From the NCBI GenBank assembly GCA_964651515.1, contig CAZYYB010000045.1, forward strand, positions 1 to 25,199: a DNA stretch of 25,199 nucleotides, given 5' to 3'. Numbering within the stretch: position 1 is the stretch's first letter; each line of letters starts with the position of its first letter. The position numbers and the translations under genes were made by a program. Below, piece by piece: positions 15,446 to 22,763 of the stretch. The notes beneath the pieces were generated by a model. The model did no database searches. It was not told the DNA's origin and worked only from the letters and a program-made list of their open reading frames with translations. Origin of the DNA: BOG-1184 sp964651515 (GTDB lineage: Bacteria; Fibrobacterota; Chitinivibrionia; Chitinivibrionales; Chitinispirillaceae).

Positions 15446-15834
15446 TACCGTATCGCGGTCGGGGATTCGTGTCTGGCGTAATCAACCATTCCCTGGAAAT
15501 CCACCGCAATGACCGGCTCCTGCCCTACCACCCATGCGTCGTGCCCGGCAGGGATATAGGATACCTCCCCTGCCCTGCACTCAAACCGAGTGCCGTCATC
15601 CATCTCGACCCCGAGCGTTCCGGATATGATATACTGGAAGTGTGCCGATCGGCAACTTTCGGTATTCACCAGCGGTTTGACGCACATCGACCATCGCCAG
15701 CCCGGCTGCAAGGTCGCGCGCCCCACCAACGTTCCCCCGATCTCGATCAGTTCAACGAAGCCCTTCGGGAATCTCCTCACCTCATCGGGCTTGCTGAAAC
15801 TCGACGTCTCGGGCATTACTGCTGTCGTATTCAT
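15445..15834 (-). CDS. Small cupin-domain protein
   Basis: A 129-residue single-domain cupin beta barrel. The core runs from about residue 35 to 120, with motif 1 around SAHFQYIISGTLGVEMDDG and motif 2 around EVSYIPAGHDAWVVG. Only part of the usual metal-ligand set (His in AHF, His in GHDAW) is evident, so metal binding is uncertain. No signal peptide, so cytoplasmic. GAGGGT just upstream of the ATG at 15834 supports the start. It lies 15 bp after a 40-codon ORF on the same strand and is probably co-transcribed with it. Similar stand-alone cupins act as small-molecule binders or isomerases; no substrate can be inferred. Confidence 0.85.
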   Translation of the reverse strand: MNTTAVMPETSSFSKPDEVRRFPKGFVELIEIGGTLVGRATLQPGWRWSMCVKPLVNTESCRSAHFQYIISGTLGVEMDDGTRFECRAGEVSYIPAGHDAWVVGQEPVIAVDFQGMVDYARHESPTAIR

Positions 15835-15849
15835 ATTACCCTCTTTATT

Positions 15850-15972
15850 TTAGTGCTTCTGCTCCCGCTTGCGCGGGATTTTCACGTGCCCCAGCCTCCC
15901 GATAAAATCGCTCATTCTGGAAGCGGTGGCACCGCTGAACACCTTTTTTAAAGGCACCATAGATTTTTTCAT
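15850..15972 (-). CDS. 40-residue basic peptide upstream of cupin gene
   Basis: A 40-codon ORF beginning MKKSMVPLKKVF and ending PRKREQKH. It is preceded by a near-perfect Shine-Dalgarno sequence (CAGGAGG, spacing about five) and ends 15 bp before the cupin ATG, whose own ribosome-binding site lies in that gap. The peptide is strongly basic with a Gly/Ser/Arg-rich middle and has no signal peptide or membrane helix. I do not recognise a family. A nine-codon frame just upstream (ATG at 15999) ends by ATGA overlap with this start, which could couple initiation. It could also be a spurious ORF, but the ribosome-binding site and operon-like spacing favour a real small protein. Confidence 0.5.
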   Translation of the reverse strand: MKKSMVPLKKVFSGATASRMSDFIGRLGHVKIPRKREQKH

Positions 15973-16010
15973 TTCAGCCTCCTGAAAAACTTCTCCATTA
16001 TCTTCACGCC

Positions 16011-16036
16011 GGGAGGAAGCTCATCGCTTCGCTCCC
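16011..16036. repeat. Hairpin in the leader of the small-peptide/cupin unit
   Basis: GGGAG-GAAGC (16011-16020), loop TCATC, GCTTC-G-CTCCC (16026-16036): a 10-bp stem with one bulged base. It is about 40 bp upstream of the 40-codon ORF start on the minus strand, so it would form in the mRNA leader. Confidence 0.55.
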
Positions 16037-16162
16037 GCCTCTGATAAGAGTACGGACAGGCAGGGGGCGTGTGGAATTACCTGAGCGGGAAAAAAAGGGG
16101 CCGGTGCGGTTCAGCCGGGAAGCGGGGGCTTTCCGCGCAACGAAGACGGCCGGGCGGCCGGT

Positions 16163-18949
16163 TCAGCGCTTCAACTCGTCGATACGCCTCTTCGCATACG
16201 CGTATTGCTGCGGTTGGCGGATTCCCCGCAGCATCGATTCCCGGTAATTCTTTACCGCCCCGCCGAGATCGCCGAGCTTTTCGAGACAGAGAGCCTTGTT
16301 GAAATAGGCGCTCGCCTCGCCCGGGACCCTGGCGATGACGAAATCGAAATCCTTGACCGCGTTCGCCGCATCGCCGCTATACATATAGGCAATACCGCGC
16401 CGGTTGATGATGAGCGCGTTGTCGGGATTCTTTCGGATAATTGCATTCAGTCCGGGAAGCTCCCCGGCATAATTGTTCATTGACTCGTAAATATCGCAGA
16501 AATGATCGAGCGCCTGGATATACGGTTGCCGGCACTCCAGAGCCGCCTCAAAGTCCGCCAGCGCCTTATCGAGGGCATGCTGCTGCAGGTAGACGTTTCC
16601 CCGTATGAAAAAGGTCATGCCGTCATCCGGGTTCGCCGCGATACCCCGGTTCAGGTCGGCGAGGGCGCTGTCGAATCGATTATTCATCGCATAGGCCAGG
16701 GCGCGATGCTGAAGATAGCCGGATTTCGGCTCCAGGGCGATGGCGNNNNNNNNNNAAAAATCCGCAATCGCCGCGTCGACCCGCTTCATGCCGTGCAGCA
16801 CCGTCCCCCGGCCGTTATACGCATCGGAAAAGGTCGAATCCAGGGCGAGCGCCCGGTCGAACATGGCAAGCGCCTCCTCCTGCACCTTCGCCGCCGAAAG
16901 CGACAGCCCGTAGTAATAGTACGTCACCGCATTGTTCGGATTGAGCTTCAACGCGATTTTAAACTGCTCGATGGATTCGGGAAATTTCCGGACCGCGTAC
17001 AGGAGCATCCCGGCGGTTGCATGGACCCAGTCATTCGCCGGATCGTGCTCGACGGCCTTGAGCGAGGCATTCATAGCCTCGGTCAATTTACCCTGCTTTG
17101 CCAGCACGAAGGCCAGGGTCGACCAGCTTTCCGCATAATCGGGCTTCAGGGCGATCGACGCCATGATTTCCGCATATGCCGAATCGGCGTCGCCGAGGTC
17201 CAGCAGCTTCTTGCTTTTATCGAAATGGATCTTATAATCCATCGCCGGGGTGACAATCGAGGCTATGCCGTCGGGGGCACTATTGACAAATTCAGGGATA
17301 TTCACGGCGCGATTGGCTGCCGTCGCATGGGGGATGAGCACCGCCGGACTCGCATTCCCGGCATCGTCGATGTGCGTCAGGAACATCTGGGTGAAGGGCG
17401 TAAACGCCTTCGAGGAGAAAACCATCCATTTACCATTAGGAGACCAGCTGTGCCACGAATTCATGACCGGCAGGTTGCATTGAAGCTCCCGCGCCGTGCC
17501 GCCGCCGGAGGGGATGATAAAGAGCCTGCTGTCGGGCCGCATGAGCAGCCCGTTTTTCGCCTCGACAAAAACGATCCATTTACCGTCGGGCGAATAGGCG
17601 GGAAAAGAGACGCTCTTGCCGGTATTGACCGCCCCGGCCACGGGCAGGGGAACACCGCCCTTCCCGCCGTTGAACGGCACCCGGTAAAGATCGTACCGCA
17701 TCGGCGTCTCCCGCGGGTCGTTTGCATAGGCGGCCCGGACCGATCCGTTGAAGGGATCTTTTGCCTTCGCGCGGAGGAAAGCTACCCAGCGGCCGTCGGG
17801 GCTCCACACCGCGTTGCACTGCACGTACCGCCGGTCGTCGGCGCCCGGCAGGGTTTTTATGCTCCCGGTCTGCCGGTCGTATATGGCGATGAGGCTTCTC
17901 GTCGGGTAAAATGTCTGGAGAAAACGGTAGTCCAGGTAGTTGCAGACATGGACGTCTTCCTCGACCCCGGAGGCGACGTAGCGGCCGTCGAACGACACCC
18001 GTGAGAAAAGACCGAAGGTGTTTTTTGCGGGGTTGAATTTATTCCAGGTGATGACGTCTGATTGCTGAATAAGAATGCGTTTCGCGGTCGGCACGAGGGC
18101 GTAGGCGCCCTTGTCGCCCTGCGGACCGTCCATATCCATGCCGAGCGTCCGGCCGTCATGGGAAAAGGTATGGCAGTTGAGACAGGTCGGCATGTGGCTC
18201 ATGACGATCGGCGCCGTGGGCTTCGAAATGTCCCGGAGCCGCCAGGCGATGAGCGAAGCGGCATCCGCCGACAGCGGCTGGATGACCCCGTTCGGGTTTT
18301 TAACCGGCATGAGCGGGACGTCCCGATAGAATATCGGGGCGCCGACCGGGTCTTTCGATGTTGTAAAGGTCATGTTCCCGTGCGACACGATCCGGTTCCG
18401 GCCCTGCCGCATCGCAATACCGTAGAGATCGATATGCGCCCTGCACCCGGAAGATTTATCCTTGATTAAGCGCCAGACCGCGCTGTCCGGGGTCCAGGCA
18501 TGCAGGCGGGCACGCTCGGGAGGTTCTTCGAATCGGTTATTGTCGCGAATGCAGGCGGAATCGAGCGGTCCGGGGAGTTCTGCACGACCGGGGGCGATCG
18601 CATAGATGCGCGTCGAACTCGAATCGAAAGCGATTGCCGCCATCCAGAGCACGGCATCGGCGGACCGGTCATCCCATCGGAACGTCGGTGCCACTATTTC
18701 GGGCGGGAAGACGGTTCCTTCGAACGGATAGGCGACGACTATGCCCGGAATGGCGGAAAAACCATTGCAGATGCGCATAAGGCGCTTCAACACCCCTACC
18801 CCGGTGTTCGAACCACCGCTGCTCCGCAGCGAACTACCCTCGCAGGTGATAACGGCCGAAATATCCCCCTTCGGGGAACAACCGAGGCATACGAGGACGA
18901 TCCCCGCCGACAGGGCGGCAAAGCCAATGACCTTGTTTAACGATCGCAT
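16163..18949 (-). CDS. Lipoprotein with CxxCH haem motif, TolB-like propeller and TPRs
   Basis: A roughly 928-residue lipoprotein. The leader MRSLNKVIGFAALS to LVCLGC gives lipid-attached Cys24. An Ig/FN3-like region (about 70-190) precedes a haem motif CLNCH (Cys256, Cys259, His260) in SHMPTCLNCHTFSHDGRT. WD40-like/TolB (PD40) repeats follow (WSPDGRWVAF, YSPDGKWIVF, WSPNGKWMVFSS; about 270-570), then eight or so TPRs (about 590-925). The protein should sit on a membrane facing the periplasm or outside, possibly as a redox-linked assembly scaffold, but no function is established. The upstream ATG at 18976 would add nine uncharged residues; I prefer 18949 because it gives a normal lipoprotein leader. 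Neither start has a strong ribosome-binding site. Ten unknown bases (16746-16755) fall inside a TPR. Confidence 0.85.
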   Translation of the reverse strand: MRSLNKVIGFAALSAGIVLVCLGCSPKGDISAVITCEGSSLRSSGGSNTGVGVLKRLMRICNGFSAIPGIVVAYPFEGTVFPPEIVAPTFRWDDRSADAVLWMAAIAFDSSSTRIYAIAPGRAELPGPLDSACIRDNNRFEEPPERARLHAWTPDSAVWRLIKDKSSGCRAHIDLYGIAMRQGRNRIVSHGNMTFTTSKDPVGAPIFYRDVPLMPVKNPNGVIQPLSADAASLIAWRLRDISKPTAPIVMSHMPTCLNCHTFSHDGRTLGMDMDGPQGDKGAYALVPTAKRILIQQSDVITWNKFNPAKNTFGLFSRVSFDGRYVASGVEEDVHVCNYLDYRFLQTFYPTRSLIAIYDRQTGSIKTLPGADDRRYVQCNAVWSPDGRWVAFLRAKAKDPFNGSVRAAYANDPRETPMRYDLYRVPFNGGKGGVPLPVAGAVNTGKSVSFPAYSPDGKWIVFVEAKNGLLMRPDSRLFIIPSGGGTARELQCNLPVMNSWHSWSPNGKWMVFSSKAFTPFTQMFLTHIDDAGNASPAVLIPHATAANRAVNIPEFVNSAPDGIASIVTPAMDYKIHFDKSKKLLDLGDADSAYAEIMASIALKPDYAESWSTLAFVLAKQGKLTEAMNASLKAVEHDPANDWVHATAGMLLYAVRKFPESIEQFKIALKLNPNNAVTYYYYGLSLSAAKVQEEALAMFDRALALDSTFSDAYNGRGTVLHGMKRVDAAIADFXXXXAIALEPKSGYLQHRALAYAMNNRFDSALADLNRGIAANPDDGMTFFIRGNVYLQQHALDKALADFEAALECRQPYIQALDHFCDIYESMNNYAGELPGLNAIIRKNPDNALIINRRGIAYMYSGDAANAVKDFDFVIARVPGEASAYFNKALCLEKLGDLGGAVKNYRESMLRGIRQPQQYAYAKRRIDELKR
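16746..16755. other. Assembly gap of ten Ns
   Basis: A run of exactly ten N, inside the TPR region of the large lipoprotein. The frame is preserved across it as written, but the length is probably a placeholder. Repetitive TPR coding sequence is a likely cause of the break. Confidence 0.99.
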
Positions 18950-19030
18950 GAAAGAGTCCGGAAGCATTGCATGCATTTATATAAATATAGTTGCGCAGCT
19001 CACGGGGCACCGGATCGGAAGTGGGTAGAC

Positions 19031-19069
19031 AAAATAAAAACCCCTGAAATCTTTCGGAGAATTCAGGGG
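19031..19069 (-). terminator. Intrinsic terminator closing the fucosidase operon
   Basis: On the minus strand a 12-bp stem (one mismatch; arms 19041-19052 and 19058-19069, CCCCTGAA/TTCAGGGG core) with a TTCGG-type loop is followed by TTTTTATTTT. It lies 36 bp beyond the small lipoprotein stop and is the clearest terminator in the window. Confidence 0.9.
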
Positions 19070-19105
19070 CATTATCGACCTACGACGCTTCTGCCGGATC
19101 GTGCA

Positions 19106-19639
19106 TTACTGTTTTTTCAGGTGCCACAGGATATAATCTTCACCGCTGCAATCGGGGAAGGAGTCATCCCAGAAGACGCTGCCGAGGGTATCGACGATTT
19201 TAACCTTGTAGCTTGAAGGGGTCGATGCCTGGCAGGGAACGCCGTTGCTCGTGCAGGTATCCCATGCAAAGGTATTATCCATGAATTGTTTGGTCAGCTT
19301 CGGCGTAAAAACGATAGAGTCGCCCTGGGCGAAACTGGTTACCCCCGACGGCACGCTCGCTATGGTGCCCAGCTCTTCGACGGAATCGACAACTCCGCCG
19401 CTGGAGGAGTGAAGATAGGTATACCGCATCATGTCGTAATTGGTACCGGTAATGGTTATTTTAGTACTGAAAGTATCCGGATTGAGGAGCTGTGTCGATA
19501 CGACCGTGCTCTCGGCATACCAGACCCCGTTGAGAATAGACGCTGCAGCCGTGGGGCTGCTGCTCTTATTGCAGCTGACAATGAAACCGAAACTCAACAT
19601 CAGAAGACCCACAACCGCCATCAGACCTCTCTTACCCAT
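19106..19639 (-). CDS. Small lipoprotein of unknown function
   Basis: A 177-residue lipoprotein: hydrophobic leader then FIVSC (Cys23) and a Ser/Thr/Ala-rich linker. After this comes a compact beta-rich domain beginning LNGVWYAESTVV, which recalls lipocalin-like small ligand-binding or inhibitor barrels (a GxW motif near the start). Two cysteines in CTSNGVPC and one in FPDCSG may form disulfides. GGGAGG four bases before the ATG at 19639 is a strong ribosome-binding site. It is the last gene of the minus-strand unit and ends shortly before a strong terminator. I do not recognise a named family; the lipocalin-like idea is weak. Confidence 0.8.
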   Translation of the reverse strand: MGKRGLMAVVGLLMLSFGFIVSCNKSSSPTAAASILNGVWYAESTVVSTQLLNPDTFSTKITITGTNYDMMRYTYLHSSSGGVVDSVEELGTIASVPSGVTSFAQGDSIVFTPKLTKQFMDNTFAWDTCTSNGVPCQASTPSSYKVKIVDTLGSVFWDDSFPDCSGEDYILWHLKKQ

Positions 19640-19693
19640 ACAACCTCCCGAATAAATAAGTGAAAGTATAATCCTGCTCCCTTAAATATATAA

Positions 19694-19706
19694 TTGCCTA
19701 AGGCAA
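19694..19706. promoter_or_regulatory. 13-bp palindrome upstream of small lipoprotein
   Basis: TTGCCT-A-AGGCAA is a perfect 6-1-6 palindrome in an AT-rich part of the 97-bp gap between the lipoprotein fucosidase and the small lipoprotein. It could be an operator for an internal promoter (TATATT-like sequence next to it on the minus strand), but no regulator is identified. Confidence 0.35.
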
Positions 19707-19736
19707 CATCACCGTTCTTGCATACACTTACGATAG

Positions 19737-21149
19737 CTACTTCAGCACCTTGCCGAGGCCGGTGTCCGGGTTCGGCGTCAGCAACGGACTCACCGTCGTG
19801 CCGATAAGCTGCATCTGCTGCACCTGATACCCCGGTATTAACCCGTTCGTATCGGGCGTCACGTCGAGCAGATAGGTCGCATCGGCGCTGTTGCAATTCT
19901 GTATCCTGGTGTTAACGAATGATGTCGTTTGCAGCGTGGTATCCATGGGATGCCAGAACCAGCACTGATCGGCGCGAATCGGCTCATTGCCCTCGGCGGG
20001 AATATTGTTCCCGGCCTGCGGCGGCCCGATGACCGGTATCTCGTACTGAACGAGTTCGGAATTATACAGCGTGAGATGGCGGTTATTATCGGAAATGATG
20101 GTGTGATGACCCAGGCTGTCGTTCAGCCGGTGAACGAGATTTGCCACGCTATCGTAGGGGATTGTCGGATAGAGGTTCGCCCACCCCCAGCCGTCAAACC
20201 AGATACAATCGATGTCCCCGTAATTCGTCAGGATCTCCCGCAGCTCGCCCAATACCATGGACAGGGTTACTGGATTAGTACGATCCCATATCGAATAGTA
20301 GAATCCAGCCTTAAGTCCGCGTGAACGAACGGAATCGACGAATTCGCGCAGAATATCGCGCTGCCCGTCATTCTGGTACCATGACGACAGGGCGACGTTA
20401 TGGTTCGTGGCCGATGGAGCGACCTTGGTGGGCCACAGGCAGAAGCCGCCATGGTGCTTGGTGGTTAGTACGGCATACCGGCAGCCGGCCGACTTGGCGA
20501 CATCCGCCCACTGCCCGCAATTCAACTGCCAGGGGTGGAACAGGTTCGGGTCCTCACCGCCGTTCTCCCACTCGGAATTATCGCCGCCCGGCAGCGGATA
20601 CGGCCAGCGGGCAAAGGTCGACATGTTAAAATGAATAAACATACCGAACTGCTGGGCGACGTAGGCATTTTGTTCTTTAATAACCGAGGAATCGAATTCA
20701 GTAACGAAATGATTGATCCGGGACCATCCCATCTTCCCGGCCTTCATCCCGGCGACACACCAGTAATAGGTTGAGGTGCCGGATAAGGCGTATACCTGCC
20801 GAGCCGTGTCGGACGCGGACGCCAGGGAAGAGTCATCGATAACGATTCGATCGAAGTCGCTGTCGGTCGATACGACCACGCGATATTTGGCAACGCTGCG
20901 GACCGAATTCCACATAAGCGTCGGGTTATTCGGAATAACGCCGGTAACCGCATTCACCGGAGAAACCAGTGCGGGAATCAGGGTCGAATCGGTAATGGTC
21001 ATATCGATCAGCCCTCTTTTAAGCGCCCCGATGGTATCGATGCCCGTCGGTCCCGCGGCCCCGATATAGGAGTTGCATCCGGTCATGACGCTGCCGGTAA
21101 ATATGGCCAGGACTCCAATGATGACCCCCGCAAAAGCTGTTTTCTTCAT
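19737..21149 (-). CDS. GH29 alpha-L-fucosidase-like lipoprotein with N-terminal FN3
   Basis: A 470-residue lipoprotein (leader ends VMTGC, Cys25) with an FN3-like module (about 58-152) followed by a GH29 catalytic barrel (about 160-450). GH29 enzymes release alpha-L-fucose with retention. Landmarks are QQFGMFIHFNMSTF (about 166-179), LNCGQWADVAKSAG, TTKHHGGFCLW (His232, His233) and the nucleophile motif CIWFDGWG (Asp319). The usual KHHDG is KHHGG here (Gly234 replaces Asp), so activity or specificity may differ. The ATG at 21149 has GAGGAG eight bases upstream. It lies 55 bp after the beta-barrel gene in the same transcript direction. Lipid anchoring would hold it on the cell surface or in the periplasm. 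It could be a non-fucosidase GH29 relative. Confidence 0.87.
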   Translation of the reverse strand: MKKTAFAGVIIGVLAIFTGSVMTGCNSYIGAAGPTGIDTIGALKRGLIDMTITDSTLIPALVSPVNAVTGVIPNNPTLMWNSVRSVAKYRVVVSTDSDFDRIVIDDSSLASASDTARQVYALSGTSTYYWCVAGMKAGKMGWSRINHFVTEFDSSVIKEQNAYVAQQFGMFIHFNMSTFARWPYPLPGGDNSEWENGGEDPNLFHPWQLNCGQWADVAKSAGCRYAVLTTKHHGGFCLWPTKVAPSATNHNVALSSWYQNDGQRDILREFVDSVRSRGLKAGFYYSIWDRTNPVTLSMVLGELREILTNYGDIDCIWFDGWGWANLYPTIPYDSVANLVHRLNDSLGHHTIISDNNRHLTLYNSELVQYEIPVIGPPQAGNNIPAEGNEPIRADQCWFWHPMDTTLQTTSFVNTRIQNCNSADATYLLDVTPDTNGLIPGYQVQQMQLIGTTVSPLLTPNPDTGLGKVLK

Positions 21150-21204
21150 GCTTCAGACTCCTCTATAGTAACGAAAGTTAGTCGGATAATCCACTTTAAG
21201 GTTT

Positions 21205-22560
21205 TTAAAATCCAGCCGTTAATTTCAGCATGTAATACCATTGGTTGATATTATGGCATATTTCATTGTAATCTGCGTTATCTTCGTAAGGAGCTGGCAC
21301 TGGACGCAGGTGATCGCTCGCCACCTGGAAGGTGACCGTGTAGTTCTGCGCAAAATGCCTGCTGCCGTAAATGCTCCATTTCCAGTGAGAGCTGGCGGCG
21401 CTGGTTGGCCTCCCCGCAAGGGAATCCGGCATCCCTACCCCACTATAGGTATATGGACCCGGAAGAGGCAACTCGCTTTCAGTCATTGCACCAATGTCAT
21501 TTGCATAGGGGCTCCCAAACCACTCCGCCTGGAGGCTTAATATATCGAGAAGTTTGAATACGGGAAGATTCAGGCCCATCGTCACGGGGATTCTATTTGC
21601 AAGGGTGTCGTAATTGATGCCGCCGTTCAAGTTCTCGGGATAATTCTTCAGCCCGAGTATCGCCGCCTCGCCGAACAGTTTGAGATCTTCTTTCCCGAGC
21701 CCGTTTTCCCCGATAAATTGCTTCAGATCGATCGATGCCCTCGCCATCATCTTGGCACCCTTATAGGTATAAAATGAGGTATCCGCCTGACCGGTCGCTT
21801 CATTATAGGTAATATGATAGGCAGTTTCCGGATTATGGGGCGTAGTGAGCAAAGTATCCGCCGAAAAAAAACTGTTCAGACTTCCGCCCAGGCCAAGTTC
21901 AATACCTTTGAAAGGATCCCAGGTAACAATGCCGGCAAGATTCCAATCGCCAATTGCATACAATACCAGATTGGTATAGCATAGCCCATCGACGGTCAAA
22001 TTCGGCAACGGGTGGAAAGCGGCATGAAAACCCATGAGCCTGGCAAGCGGAAAATCAATGTCGTCATTAAGGTTAATGTATTCCGGATAGGTACCGGTCC
22101 TGAACAGATACTCCCCGAGATTCATTGCATCGGGGTCATATTTGAAAGGAAAATAACCGGCAGTGAATGACAAATACGGGTTCCCGGCATCGCCGAAAGC
22201 ATGCGTATATTCCGCCTCGGTAAAATACTGATTAAAATACTGATATCGGTAGGTATACAATGACGCTATCGGAAAATCATTATACATCTGCATCTCCATC
22301 CCGAGACCGAGAGAGTTTCTATTGCCAAGGGAAGCGTTAACGGACAGATGGGCTATCATCTGGTTCATCCAGGTACCGTTCATCGGCATATTCGTTGCAG
22401 AATTGACACCACCGTTGACTATTTCACCCAGGTACATGGAAGCGAATCCGGAGGGTCTCAGCTTAATCTGAGAAGAATCGCCGTTATCATCCGCAAGGCA
22501 CGGCCCCGCGCCGACCACCATTCCCGTAACAACCGCCGTAATCAGGGCAAATCGATTCAT
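21205..22560 (-). CDS. Outer-membrane beta-barrel protein
   Basis: A 451-residue protein with a signal peptide (1-23, ending CLAD). The remainder is dominated by alternating amphipathic strands rich in Tyr, Trp, Gly and Asn and finishes with a terminal Phe (LKLTAGF), the usual signal for beta-barrel insertion. About 16-18 strands seem possible by eye. No plug domain or TonB box is seen, so a porin-like or structural barrel is more likely than a TonB-dependent receptor. GGGAGAA just before the ATG at 22560 supports the start. It lies between two GH29 genes, which suggests a job in saccharide passage or surface display, by inference only. Its composition is more AT-rich than the flanking glycosidase genes. 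Confidence 0.82.
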   Translation of the reverse strand: MNRFALITAVVTGMVVGAGPCLADDNGDSSQIKLRPSGFASMYLGEIVNGGVNSATNMPMNGTWMNQMIAHLSVNASLGNRNSLGLGMEMQMYNDFPIASLYTYRYQYFNQYFTEAEYTHAFGDAGNPYLSFTAGYFPFKYDPDAMNLGEYLFRTGTYPEYINLNDDIDFPLARLMGFHAAFHPLPNLTVDGLCYTNLVLYAIGDWNLAGIVTWDPFKGIELGLGGSLNSFFSADTLLTTPHNPETAYHITYNEATGQADTSFYTYKGAKMMARASIDLKQFIGENGLGKEDLKLFGEAAILGLKNYPENLNGGINYDTLANRIPVTMGLNLPVFKLLDILSLQAEWFGSPYANDIGAMTESELPLPGPYTYSGVGMPDSLAGRPTSAASSHWKWSIYGSRHFAQNYTVTFQVASDHLRPVPAPYEDNADYNEICHNINQWYYMLKLTAGF

Positions 22561-22763
22561 GGTTCTCCCGTTACAATAATCGTTTTCAGCGCCGCTGCCG
22601 ATGCCGCGCGGTCGCCGTGAATACCAGTCAGGGACCGCAAATGAAGGTGGATGCCGGCTTCATTGCAGTACCTGATTGAATTTTATACTCCTTTTTTTCT
22701 ACGTTACCGATTCCTTCACCCGCCAACTTTCAAGACCGGTAATCATTCATTCCCGGCGATCTC

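Noticed and set aside
16502..18004. Plus-strand open frame of 500 codons opposite the large lipoprotein
   Set aside because: Arg/His/Gly-rich shadow without domains; the minus-strand frame has clear lipobox, CxxCH, propeller and TPR motifs.
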